NCBI GenBank assembly: GCA_029255685.2
Contig: CM055319.2
Span: forward strand, 34,187,068 to 34,251,067
Direction of reading: 5' to 3'
DNA length: 64,000 nucleotides
Source: Silene conica
Taxonomy: Eukaryota; Streptophyta; Magnoliopsida; Caryophyllales; Caryophyllaceae
The translations under genes and the position numbers were made by a program. Numbering within the stretch: the first letter of the stretch is position 1; each line of letters opens with the position of its first letter. Under the pieces are notes generated by a model that was not told the DNA's origin, did no database searches, and worked only from the letters and a program-made list of their open reading frames with translations. This document shows, in pieces, positions 42,016 through 53,452 of the stretch.

Positions 42016-42289
42016 AGGGTGTGTTTGGATAGGAAAAAAGGAGGGAAAGGGAGGGGAGGGAGAAGGAGGGAAAAGAAAGGGAGAGAAGGGGAGGGGAGGG
42101 AGAATGGAGGAGTTGATTTTCCCTCCAAATCTTGCTTATATTAGAGGGGAAATAACTTGGCTTCGAGGAGGGAAATGGAGGGATCCATTTTCCCTTCCCT
42201 CCAAATCCCTCCACCTCCATTTTCCTAAGTAAACAATGAATTTCACATCCTTCAAATTCCCTCCAAATCCCTCAATCCAAACGCACCCT
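42016..42289. mobile_element. hAT-like MITE, second of an inverted pair
   Basis: 274 bp with ends AGGGTGTGTTTGGAT and ATCCAAACGCACCCT in inverted arrangement. It is inverted relative to 41729-42000 with a 15-bp gap, so the two form a large foldback. Confidence 0.65.
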
Positions 42290-43356
42290 TGGGTACTTGT
42301 TGACCAACACAAACGATGAACCAGCACGTTAGTGTTGGCAATTGGTCTTACGACGTAGCTACACCTTAGTGTTGGCAGTTGGTCTTCTAGTCATTAGCTG
42401 ACCCGGATTATTAGGAATTTTTGTTAAACTTTTTGGATGAAGAGTCTTGGAGAGAAGGGAAAGGAACAATTCCCTTGTATCGTAAGTAAAACTTTGCTGA
42501 AGGGATGCATTTTCCCTCATGCAAGCCAAATTAAAATGTCCCCAACAGCAGGAAGCTTTCGAAGAAGCATCAACCTTAGTTTCCCCCTCCCTCTACCTCG
42601 CACTTCTGTAATCTAAAAAAGACTAAGGTGAAGGAAGGGAGATGAGTGGGAAGAGGAAATGTGGTGCTATGTTATTTCCCTTCTAAATCTTGTTTTGGGA
42701 GGACATTTTACACTTGGCTTATAGGAGACGAAATGGATTCCTTCATTTCCCTTTGCACTATTTTCCTCCGACTTAATTCACTATCCGCCCAAGGGAAAAG
42801 TCACTCTCCTTATTTTCTCTTCAAGTCCCATCATCGAAAAAAGGGGTAAATGCTGAGAGACATAGCCTTGTATTTTCTTTCTAAGTTGATCATTTCAATA
42901 GTACCATCTGGCTTAATTGACTATGCACTTAGGCATCTCAATTCCAATTGTATGTGTTAATCACTTCCCTTTCTTACATCTTGATACAATCCTGCTGTTC
43001 TTTTTTGTTGGAAGGAACTAGTGAAGCACTAAAATTTGCATTCCCCTATTTTGGGACAAACCTGTCTTATCATGAAGTTCACATTCAGAAGTATAGAGCT
43101 GTAAAATATATACTGGACTAAACCATTGCTTTGTGGAGTGTATTCTATTATGTGCTTCCGTGAGTGACAAACCTGATGGCGACATTTTAGGTTTCCCTGT
43201 TGTAAACTATTTACCATTTTGGTTTGAGATGTGGGAACTGATAGCCACAAATTGCAGTATGTCAAACAATACATGTTCATTTGTCGATATCTCTCTGCTT
43301 GACAAATCTGTATTCCTGTAAAGCGAGAGCTTTACAAATACCTCGGACTAGCATCA
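42290..43356. other. Intergenic stretch without a recognised feature
   Basis: No coding exon, MITE or RNA gene that I can support. A 45-bp segment at about 43276-43320 (with ATATCTCTCTGCTTGAC) recurs at 51573-51617, beyond the Helitron-like region. Confidence 0.4.
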
Positions 43357-43505
43357 TCATTATCATTATTATATATATAAAAGCAAAAGGTAAAACTGCT
43401 GATATGGCGCAACCAGATTTCAAAATTTGCCTAATAGAGTTTTCTCATTAACTTTGGCAAACTTAGTTTAATTAGTCCAATTAAAACTAACTATTATAAT
43501 TATTA

Positions 43506-43698
43506 CTCCCTCCTATTCTAGATTGTTCACTATTTCCTTATTCGGTTATTCGGTTTTCTTCCCTATTTCCTTTTTTGGAAGCATTTGTGTGGTCTAAATT
43601 CAATGGTAGGTGGGTCATTGTGTTTTATGTGGTCCAAATCATATTCCTTATTTTTGGGGCAAAAATGAAAGAGGAAGAATATATAGAATAGGAGGGAG
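43506..43698. mobile_element. Stowaway-like MITE, 193 bp
   Basis: Inverted ends CTCCCTCCTATTCTA / TAGAATAGGAGGGAG with TA on both sides (43504-43505 and 43699-43700). Confidence 0.9.
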
Positions 43699-44464
43699 TA
43701 TAATACTATTAATTACATAATACCTACTTAGATTTTCAAGACTTTCATTAAAACTAAACTTCAATTTTCAAAACCGAAACATTTATAATACTATTAATTA
43801 CATAACGCAATTACCAACAAAATATCAATTATACCGCCAAGCGTTAAACTAACAATAACTCTTTTATTTTTTTATGCAATTAATATAATTGACTGAATAA
43901 TGTGGTGATTGGAAACATCAATTAGGTTTTCCTAAACCTTCGCTCACAATAGGTGTATATATACCATACTTTCATACATTATTTACATACAAAAAATTTC
44001 CATAAAATTATTTCTTATGTGATTTCTTATTTTTTCCGTATTGCTTAAACATTTTTTTATCTTTTTCATTATGTTTGACGCTTTGTTTTCCTATTTCGAT
44101 TCTTTACTTTTTATCTCTTTTCTTCATTATCAGCATACTTTTTGTATCTAATATTTTATTTTTTATAATGAAGGCAACACAATTTGAATTCCTCTTTAAA
44201 CTATATTCAAATTGAATTCCTCTCCCAGCACAAATTGAATTCCCAAAAATTTTGGATAGACGGTCTCTCAATAGCGTTATTGGGAAACCTCTCATATGAT
44301 AGAGTGCGAGATCCGTCGAAGTTTTTGTTTTATACTATTATGACCCTCACTAAATCGATGAAAGACGATATCTTATGAGACCTACTGATTTTATAATTCA
44401 TTTTTTGGGCTTGATTTTTATAATTGAAACAACATAGTAGTAAAACACACAATTTGTATGAGGA

Positions 44465-44925
44465 ATAAACTATTTGACTTTATTAAAGAAATAAACCAAA
44501 TATTCAATACAATAATTCACGTTATTTGAGCATTCCTTATATTAAAGTATCCCAAAAAAAATATATATTACTTAGAAACTTCTACAACATGATTAGTACG
44601 GAGTAGAATTTTACAACTACAAGTACCCTATAAAAATCTATTCACAATGTGACTTAGGGTTTATGTGTGAATTTAAACAATTTATTTGAGATAAAAAAAA
44701 AGTATGAAAAGAAAGAATATAATTTAATATAAACCAATAAATATCAAAATCTAATAAAACTTTATTAATGAAATAATCCAAGTATGCAATAAGTCACATT
44801 ATTCAACATTCTTTACATTAATGTGTCCTCAAAAAAGTAAATTAAAAAATCAGGGTACTTAGAACCTTCAAACACAAGTCTATTAGAATTCTACAACTTC
44901 AACTACTCTATAAATATTATATGGA
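44465..44925. repeat. Old tandem duplication of about 180 bp
   Basis: About 44465-44650 and 44745-44925 share the same order of words: ACTTTATTAA, CAATA.GTCAC, TTACATTAA.GT, TACTTAGAA and AGAATTYTACAACT, with considerable divergence. Non-coding and AT-rich. Confidence 0.5.
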
Positions 44926-45629
44926 TATTGCATTTTTTCCATTTTGAACAAAATGACATGGATTTCAAACGTTATCGACAAAGAGTCTACGAATGTTAAA
45001 TCTTATATCAATAATTAAAAGATGATGGTTGCAATGATCATGATAAATCGGGTAAAAATGGAAAATTTAGAGGTTTTAGAGGTTGAAGATAAAGAGGGGG
45101 TTTTGTTGGTATTTCAGAAATGGAGTGGTAGGTGGGGTGAAATGTTATCTTTTTTTTTTAAATTTAATTTATTATATTCAATAATCGATTATAGTGCGAT
45201 TTTTTTTAATGTTGATGTATTTCAGAATACCGTATTTAGTTTTATTAATTTTATTAATTTAATTAGTTTTCCGTTCATAAGTCTGTAAAACCATTTATTT
45301 CACATTTTTAACTCAAACCTATTTTATTGGAAAACAATAGTTTCCCATTTCTTATACATATATATGTTAAACGTTTTCAACTTAAATGTTAAACGTTTAA
45401 TGTTGAGTGATTTTGAAAATAAACCACGTGTTGCTGTGTCATATTACCGCTCTTTTTACTTTCGAACAATAATTCAATTTTATATTACTGCTTGACACTC
45501 AATGACAGACATTTTCTAAAACACAAGTTTCTAAATAATGCATAATTTTATATAGATCATTTTCGCTGTTTTTTCTTTTAACTTTTTTTCAACTTTTTTG
45601 TAATAGAAATTCTTATATATTTTATTATA

Positions 45630-45663
45630 CTAGTTGTTGTACGGCGCGCGGAGCGCGCCGTAC
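45630..45663 (-). mobile_element. 3' end of a second Helitron, opposite orientation
   Basis: An 11-bp perfect GC-rich stem (GTACGGCGCGC, 45639-45649; GCGCGCCGTAC, 45653-45663) with a 3-base loop lies five bases from CTAG (45630-45633), which is followed on the minus strand by T. This is the Helitron 3' signature. Its body runs to the right; a possible 5' end with TTTTATTATATAAAAGG lies near 46860-46900, which would make it about 1.2 kb. Nothing coding was seen in that body. Confidence 0.75.
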
Positions 45664-46904
45664 CCCAAGTTAGTGTAACTTGCCATTATAATTAATATCG
45701 ATTCATGCATTTCCTATTATTGTTTGTTGTACCTTCGCATTTAGCTATTATCTTCGCTGATGAAGCGGCTTATAAAGAAACATTTAATATGAATGATCCA
45801 TGGATTTTGTTTACGCTGTGGAGGCACATCACATGATTGAGTTCGGTTATATGAACGTTCACTTGATCACTGTTCTATATAAATTAATGCGTCATGCGAA
45901 ATATCAGAGTTAAATGCTATGCCATTTGTGTAAAACAGAATTATTGAATGAGGTCTAATAAAATTAACAACATATTCAATTATTCACAATAGAACTATCA
46001 TAAACGTCATAACACATTATTTTACGGCACAATAAAGAGATTACCAACATACGTTCTTTGATACAAACCCTTAGCAAACCTGAAAAGACTACCAACGGTT
46101 GCAGTTACACACATGCACATTTATGTGGGGACTCGCTACAGGCCCTAAGCACACTTGAATAGACTACTAACACACGTATTTAAACACACTCGTTTATCTA
46201 CAAACTCTTTGTTTGTCGCCTTTTGGATTTCAACACATGGAGAAACAAATACAAACACTTGAAGACCCTAGAAATATTTCATGATAATGCGGACACTTGA
46301 TTGGTTACCTAAAGTTCGACTATTTCATGGAACATTATATGCGTACATTGCCTCGATAAAAGCCATGACAGGGTTATACGCATTGATAGTGGCTAGATTA
46401 GCTAGGAGTCGTGCAATAAATTTGGATGCATATGGTTGTGTCCACCTCATTTCTTAAGTAGCTTGCAACGTCCTTTCTTATCGTTCATCCGCTCTTGCTC
46501 TCACCCCTTCCTTGTTCCTTTACTTCTCTTCCTTTGCGTCTCCTTCCATATCTCTTCATTCTTTCCTCTCTCCTTTTCCTTCTACCCCCTCTCCTCCTCG
46601 ATATGCATCTCCTTCAGGTCTGAGAAATTTTGCTATCAACCAATTAAGTCACAGTAATCAATTGATATTGTAGATAATTACACTAATCAAAGTTTACTAT
46701 GAGATCATCGTCGTCTAAGTATTTGGGGATCTACATACGAAGACATGGACAAGAAACTTTATAATATTATCCTTTTCTCCAATTTTTGTAATCCCTCCGT
46801 CTTCCTTGGTCTTTGTGTCAAAACCAAAGGACAACAATTGGTCGGTACAAAGGGAGTAATCTGTACCTTTTATATAATAAAATAATAATATTCCGTAATA
46901 GCTT
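45664..46904 (-). other. Non-coding body, probably of the second Helitron
   Basis: I see no gene. A small pyrimidine-rich frame (46436-46657) has no family features. A possible half-Stowaway (46788-46856, CCCTCCGTCTTCC / GTACAAAGGGAGTA) is weak. Confidence 0.35.
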
Positions 46905-46913
46905 TAATTTTTT

Positions 46914-47464
46914 GGGATATTCTACATGGTACCCCTCAATTTTTCGACTTTCTACATAGTACCCCTACACTTTTTAAAACATACATGGTACCCCTAATTG
47001 TTGTCATTATCACTACATGTACCCCTAAACTTTATTTCCGTCAATTAAACTCATTTTTAAGCGTTAAATGATTACTTAGACGTATAACCAAACTTGACAT
47101 TTATCATCTCATGACATAAGGACTCTATTAGAATTAATATCCATTCTTTGGACGTGATAATTTGGCAAAGATCAATAATTTTTCCTTCACCTTTTTTTTA
47201 GCCCATATATATCTATAAATATTAGGATCGAGATGGATATTGAGCCTAATAGAGTCCTTATGTCATGTGATAATAAATGACAAACTTCCTTACGCGTTCA
47301 AGTTATCACTTAAAGCTTTAAAATGAGTTTAATTGACGGAAAATAAAGTTTATGGGTACGCGTAGTGATAATGAGAACACTTAGGGGTACCATGTATGTT
47401 TTAAAAAGTGTAGGGGTACCATGTAGAAAGTCAAAAAATTGAGGGGTACCATATAGAATATCCC
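46914..47464. mobile_element. Mutator-type long-TIR MITE, 551 bp, with 9-bp target duplication
   Basis: Two arms of about 230 bp are inverted copies of each other, starting GGGATATTCTACATGGTACC and ending in its inverse. Inside each arm GGTACCCCT recurs three times. TAATTTTTT flanks the element on both sides (46905-46913 and 47465-47473), a 9-bp duplication as made by Mutator-like transposases. It encodes nothing. Confidence 0.9.
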
Positions 47465-47473
47465 TAATTTTTT

Positions 47474-47940
47474 TTTAATGAAACACCAAAAAAAAATTCC
47501 CGAGTCTGCAATTGCACTAAGCACGAACCCTGAATCACAATCCTAGATAAAATATTTACCACCAAGCCCAGCACACGAAATATAGATCTTAACCATGAGA
47601 TGAGACTCAAACCTCTTTCATGGCTAAAGCCGTAACATTTGTCGAGATAGCCATTTTGGTTTTACGAATTTTATTAACATAATCAAGGCAATGTTCTATC
47701 TTCAAAGATCATAGAAAGTGTAACGCAAATTCTAAAATAAGGTCTTGCATAAGTTTACTCTGAAATTGCTTTTGCGATTTCTCGGAAATATGATTCAACT
47801 AATGAATAGATGAGCCTGCGCCCATGCTAAATATGACAGACTTGGAGGCTTTTATGACTACAAGAATCCAACAATCAACAACAATTAACAAAGGCTCCAA
47901 CATAACAGATAACTGAAATAAGAAAAACGAAATCACTTAC
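47474..47940. other. AT-rich stretch, no supported feature
   Basis: Lies 3' of the SCAMP-like exons. I could not find the next SCAMP exon (the one encoding GILPAID) here. Confidence 0.4.
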
Positions 47941-48604
47941 GCTTGAGATTTTCCTTTAAAGAAGATAGGAGGAGCGATAACAACAAAGATGACAAAGCCA
48001 GTGTGAATCTGCATTAAAAAGAGTAAAATCGCAAGACAGAGTAACCAAATGCGTCTCTACAAAGTTAGAAAGCGATAAGCCTGAGGAAAGTTAAAATTTT
48101 ACCAAATAAAATAGTAAAAACCATCCAAAGTTCATAGCACTATCGGTCCAGCAGAGAAATGGTTCTGACATATTACCAAGCTGATCTTTGTAATGAAATA
48201 TATAAGTTTTCATACTAAGCACCCAGTAATTTCATTTCACAATACTTTTATTTCACATTATATGAAAGCTCGGTAAAGTGGTCAACGCCACAATACATAC
48301 ACACAAGGCCACAAGGGGCACCTGATATGAAGTAGATAATAACAAGGAACAAAATTGTCTCCTCTGTTTGAATGAGAACAACATTTCATGAATAAGAATT
48401 CCCACTTTCAAAGTCAAATATGAACATGTGAATCACTGAAAGAGAGGACAAGTAGCAAAAGAATAAACTTACCTCCACCATTTATCCAAGCTATAGTCTG
48501 CTACATAACCATGCACATAACCATATCCTGATTTATTTTGAACCACCAACAACATTACATCTTGTGTTATCACACATAGGGCTGTTACATTAGTAAAATT
48601 CCAC
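47941..48604 (-). pseudogene. SCAMP-like gene fragment with introns kept
   Basis: Minus-strand exons with GT-AG borders: 48473-48497 (TIAWINGG), 48301-48363 (ETILFLVIIYFISGAPCG), 48103-48164 (PFLCWTDSAMNFGWFLLFYL) and 47941-48008 (IHTGFVIFVVIAPPIFFKGK). A trace of the preceding exon (WNFTNVT) lies at about 48583-48604. Together they align, in order and almost gap-free, with the middle of plant secretory carrier membrane proteins (..WNVIAVTTAWIKG..IWFLAVIYFISG..ALKFGWFFLFYLIHIGF..IAPPIIFKGKSLTG), covering membrane helices 2-4. The N-terminal NPF/coiled-coil part and the last exon are absent, and the junction 48301/48164 makes a TAA codon, so it is a pseudogene. SCAMPs act in endocytic and secretory membrane traffic. 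It was probably captured by the surrounding Helitron. Confidence 0.85.
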
Positions 48605-51502
48605 TTATCTTAAAGAAGCTGCGGAAAAAAAGTAAAACAAGTAATTTCAAAAGTTAAAAACCTAAAGATAGAGCAATTATGAGAACAACTTATGCACATG
48701 CTCCTCTATACCAAACATTCCAAAACTCATTATTACCATGAGTTACTTCATTATCTTGAAGTATAAGAAAAATCCACAAGCCATGGACTATCCTAAGCTA
48801 AATGATGTTTGAAAAATAGTTTCAATAAAATACTTTTATAAGGCATGCTATAGTAAATCTAAACTGAAATTATTCAAATAAGGAGAATCACACATCCTAG
48901 TAACTTTAGGTAAGCTATTAAGCTTATTTATTCATTTATGATCTAATTTTCAACCATATTCTGAATCAGTAAACCTCAAACTTTCTCCAAATTAAAAATA
49001 GTCAATTTATCTCAATACCCAAAGCTTATATACCCTCTATCTCAATCATTTATTTGCATGGACTAAAACGTAAACAAATGATTGGGGAGGATGAAATATA
49101 GTCTAGTTATCCCAATACCCAGAAGCTTATACTCCTTCCATTTCAATTGTCTGTTTACATAGACTAAAAACATAAACAAATGATTATGAGGGAGAGAGTA
49201 ATAGTCTAGTTATCTGAATACCTAAAAGCTGATAAACCCTCCGTCTGAAAAAGCGCTTAATATACCATGAACAAATAAGAGGATGGGTGGTAATTGAGTT
49301 CTTGAACAAGACAAAGCGGTTGTATGATGAACCTCCAAACTTCTCCTGTTTGAATTTCATATCCCTCCAACCATAACTACAATCATAAATCCAAGTTAAA
49401 ACGCTTAAAATTAAATCAAAATAACACATTGCACCAATGAAAACTATATACCTTACATTAATTAAAACTACTATTAATCGAGGCAACTAAAACATAAGTT
49501 CGTACATCACCGGGCACAAGAATTACGGCTCAAGAATGTGTGGTGGAAAATGTGAACTGCGTAAAGACGTGGATTGGAAATCATAAAAGAGCATATAAAA
49601 TATTTCAAATATGGCCAATTTAAAAAGGAAATTAAGAAGTTAAAATGGTCAAATAAAGTAATGAATTGAATTCTATGGTTAATCAGAAACTACTTCGGAG
49701 TACAATTTATGTTACTCCGACACAAAGTTGTAAAAGTTTTGGTCGAAAATGAATTGTCGAAGTGTCATGTCCGTGTCGGGTTTTTCAATCGTATGACACG
49801 AGACCAAAGTGTAAGTGTCGAGTAACATAGACTAAAATTTCCATTCTATCTTAGTTATTCAATATGAATGTATGATCACAATTCACACAAAATACACAAC
49901 TGAAGACAAATTCGTGATAATTTATCGAAACAAATATTTAAAAAAGCATATCATACCCAATAAGGGCAAATAGAAAAAAGAGCAGAAAGTTCTCACCTGC
50001 AAAACAACAACAAAAGAAATTATAATCTTAATTAGTAAACATAGTCATAAACTTTGATTAATACCAATATTCCAAAAGCTCAAGAAATATACAAATTCAA
50101 AGTCAAAAATTGAAGAAATTTGAAACCGATTAAAGAAAGTTGGTAAAGGGAGGAGGATCAAGTCACATACAGAGTATAAACCTTTACATATCAGTTGCTC
50201 CTAATAAAAATTCTTGTTTTTCCTGTTTTGCTCTGGTATTTATTTTGCACTTGATTTACCAATATCGAAATGATTCGGGTTCGAGTTTATAAGGGTTGTA
50301 AAGTTGTTGGGGTTTAATTAAGCTGATCTGAACTTTAACATTAACACAAATAATTTACAAAATGGAAACCAAAATTACACCTTTCATGATGACATGAAGC
50401 TGTTAATACCGACTTGGATCAGAGTATTAGGGAGAAGACAGAGAAAGAAGACAGCTATAAAATGAAAGACAACAAGCCCCCGATTTAGCGGAATGAAATG
50501 CAAAACTGCTTCTTGATACAATTATAGTGATGATCTTGATTCTCCTTCCTTCGCCACCATTTCACCTTATAGTGATGATCTTAAACAAAAAAAAACCATC
50601 TTTAGAAATGGAAACCTAAAATTATTACTCGTATCATTCAAACAATATCACAGTTGTGATCTGATTAAAGGGGCACGATAAAAAGATGCTAGATCGCTCA
50701 GATGTTTTGCCTTTTTATATATACAAGTAAAACAACGCTGAGCTAGCACAATATTTTTCTTATCAAATCTCAATAAGCAGATCGTCTAAATACCACTTCT
50801 TTCTCAAAGGAGTTAATTCATCAGTTTTCACATCGACCCAAAACCCCGATTAAAAAAACTTTCAATTTGTAGATGTTATAGTAATCAACATCGACTTAAA
50901 TTTCTAACAAATGTAGAGTTAGTTTGACCACCTTATAAACATTCCATTAAACAAGTAATAATTAGATAGAGGTTCAAAGCAAAATCAAAACAAAAACAAT
51001 AAATCAATTACCGTAAGCATCCAAAGTGTGCCCAAACATTGAGTTTGAGTTCTACGATTGTCATCCAAATTGAAGTGATTGATTGTAATAATTATTGTTA
51101 TCTGTATATGAAGCTAAAAAGTAAAGAAAAAAAGATAAGGAAGAGGATGAAAGAAGAGGTAAGAGCTTCAAAGACTATAATGGAGTTGCAGGGAAAAAGA
51201 AGGCTTCAAAGACTATAATGGATGCAAATTAATTGGGGATGAGAGGCAGGAAAGAGGAAGGAGAACTAAGAAATAATTGTAGTGTGTTGAAACGATGCGT
51301 TTTTAGGTAAAAATGAGCAAAATGATGTTCTTCACTACTGTTCATTTTGAACAGTAGCAAGACTTGCTCATATTTTTAGAAGGGGGTAGATATTTACTTT
51401 TCATTTAATTTTATTAAAGTTTTCTCATATACATCAAATATGTTATTGGATTATCTAACAAATTTGATTGATCCTTTTCTTTAAAAGTCAAAAATAAACA
51501 GC
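48605..51502. other. AT-rich interior of the Helitron-like region
   Basis: No recognised gene. Exon-like blocks with splice words exist on the minus strand (for example near 49958-49995 and 51007-51060), but I cannot assign them. The 100-codon frame at 49184-49486 shows no family features. Confidence 0.35.
49031..49233. repeat. Tandem duplication of a short MITE plus flank
   Basis: Two adjacent units of about 100 bp. Each has an inverted-repeat core (AAACAAATGATT opposed to an ATCATTTATTTG-type word) followed by AGTCTAGTTATC..AATACC..AAGCT. Part of a third unit precedes them at about 49008-49030. Confidence 0.6.
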
Positions 51503-51531
51503 CCCGTAATTTTTCACGGGTGTTAGACTAG
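51503..51531 (+). other. Helitron 3' hairpin and CTAG terminus
   Basis: CCCGT (51503-51507) and ACGGG (51516-51520) form a stem. CTAG at 51528-51531 precedes T. Confidence 0.7.
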
Positions 51532-52149
51532 TTAATAGCGTCTTTCACTTCCCGATTATCTCAGTATATCCTATTGTTCATTTCTCAATATCTCTCTGCT
51601 TGACTAATCTGTATTCCTGGATGAATTTCTGGGTACATCCCAAATAAAGGCAACCTATTTGTTTTGGAAGCAACCTTTGTACAGAGTTGTTTTTTTTGGA
51701 AGGAAAGCAATCATGATACATAATTTCTCTTTATTTTCCTCCCAACACTATGCTGTTTGTAGATGCCTTGATTCTTAGTTTATCATTTTGAAAGTGGGGC
51801 AATATGCTTGTTTTGAAGCCCATGATTTCCAAGTGCTACTCTTTAACTCTTCACAATTGTCTTCTTTCGAATGTGCCTCTGTCACATTCCTGTCATGTAA
51901 CTTGGAAATTTGGAATACACGACCTTCATGCACTGACTACGTTATTTAATACTCCTCCGTATTCGAGTCAAAGGGGTGACATGAGATTAGATCTCATTTA
52001 ATGCTATTTCATTTTTTTTTGTGCGTCCCTTAAAAGCAAAGACTATTCTTAAACCTACATTGTAGCCTATAATTAACAAATGGGAGTTCATCCACGGTGG
52101 TTTTAAAGGATGATTTATGTCAATCGACTCTTAATGGTTTTGGGACTAA
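51532..52149. other. Intergenic stretch without a recognised feature
   Basis: Holds the second copy of the 45-bp segment (51573-51617). I see no gene. Confidence 0.4.
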
Positions 52150-53097
52150 GGTCCTGTTCTTTTGGATTTCAAGTCACTTAATTTAAGTTCACTTCAGATC
52201 TTATAAGTTCATTTCAGTTCTTATAAATTTAGTTCAATTCCTATAAGTTCAGTTCAGTTTAGATCTTATAAGTTCAGTTCAGTTCCTATAAGTTAAGTTC
52301 AGCTCATATAAACTCAATTAAAAAAAAACTATATACGAAGTATTATTTTAACAACCGATAAAAAAAAAATTTCGCTTTAATTATTCGATACACGTTATTT
52401 TTTTATAAAAAAAAAACAAATTATTAATAATTATACCCGTTTTTACTATCTTATTAATACCAAAAGATCTTACACACACTCACCCTAATACCATATGCCT
52501 GAATAGATGGCATAGACCGCGTGAAGGAATGGTAGAATACTTCAACTATCTACATTCATCATCGAGAATGAAAGTTGAAATTACATCTGGTCAATTAAAA
52601 AAAAGGTGGAAGGTGTTAAAAATCATACCCCAAATATCATATAAGTATCAAATATCGATCCTTGTTTCTACATTCACCCTCCATAATTTTATAAGAATGC
52701 ACGCTCTTGGAATTATACAACATGATGTGAACATTTAAGGAAAATTAGATTCAGGCATGTTTGATAAAAGCGGAAGACGATCGTGTATAAAGTACGAAAA
52801 AACATAGTCAAAAATATTTGACGATGCTATGGATTCTTTGTCGACAATAATATTGATAATAAAGATGAAGTAGGTGATGATTATATTACCTTTTGTTTTA
52901 GACTATTTTTTAATGAATGTCTTCTCTTGTATAATAATAATAATAATAGGTAACTTAAATTAAATTAAGTTAATTAAGTTCGAATCTTATAAATTTAGTT
53001 CAGTTCATATTTTATAAATTCAGTTTAGTTCAGTTCATATTCTATCAGTTCAGTTCAGTTCAGTTCAGATCCTATAAGTTCAGTTCAGATTAGAGAT
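52150..53097 (+). mobile_element. PIF/Harbinger-type remnant with AGTTCAGTTCAG subterminal repeats
   Basis: Both sides (52190-52320 and 52970-53097) are packed with AAGTTCAGTTCAG and CCTATAAGTTCAG units, and the left edge has GGTCCTGTTCTTTTGG. Between them lies a transposase remnant (52529-52738). The right terminus is missing or altered: at about 53093 the sequence passes directly into another repeat. Confidence 0.65.
52529..52738 (+). pseudogene. PIF/Harbinger transposase, C-terminal remnant
   Basis: The frame encodes FNYLHSSSRMKVEITSGQLK, then KKRWKVL, and ends with TFTLHNFIRMHA. This matches the end of PIF/Harbinger DDE transposases (FNxRHSxxRxxIExxFGxxKxRWxIL .. ALHNFIR). The third catalytic acidic residue, the E of the VIE word, is in place (VEI). 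The earlier DDE residues are not present. Truncated and inactive. Confidence 0.8.
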
Positions 53098-53452
53098 GAC
53101 AATGGGTAGGATCTGGACAGGATCCTATAAGATCCAGATCTAAATCCATTTTAAAATGGCATATCCAGATCCTACCCTTATCCTTAGGGTCCGAAATTTG
53201 TAGATCTATATCCGCATCCTAAGGATCTGGGTAGAATCTGGATAAAATCCAGATCCGTTAATCTCCAACGATACATTCAAATGAAACCGCACCAAGTCAT
53301 TATTATACACTATTTCACTTTTACTTGTCAATTAGAGACGATGTTTTAGTCGAATTACCCTCTATTAGTTTCACTGGTTTAAAAATTATAGAGTAAAAGA
53401 AACAAAAAGAGGGTACAAAGTGTTAAAAAGTCTCATAGCAACTTACAAATAA
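53098..53452. other. Unclassified repeat-like stretch
   Basis: Starts TAGAGATGACAATGGGTAGG and has several inverted GGATCTGG / CCAGATCC words to about 53265, resembling hAT-type non-autonomous elements. A matching right end was not found. Confidence 0.35.

Larger units (their letters stand above)
43357..51531 (+). mobile_element. Probable large Helitron carrying gene fragments
   Basis: The left end resembles plant Helitron 5' ends: TC followed within 30 bp by ATTATATATATAAAAGCAAA and GGTAAAAC (the exact TC could be 43354, 43357 or 43363). The right end has a hairpin CCCGT..ACGGG (51503-51520), seven bases, then CTAG (51528-51531) before a host T, the standard Helitron 3' signature. Inside are a Stowaway, a second Helitron end, a Mutator-type MITE and SCAMP-like exons. 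No Rep/helicase coding was seen, so it would be non-autonomous. That the two ends belong to one element is inferred. Confidence 0.5.

Noticed and set aside
46788-46856. Short Stowaway MITE
   Set aside because: The ends pair only over a few bases and the flanking TA is ambiguous.
53098-53265. hAT-type non-autonomous element
   Set aside because: The left end looks right, but I could not find a matching right end or an 8-bp duplication.
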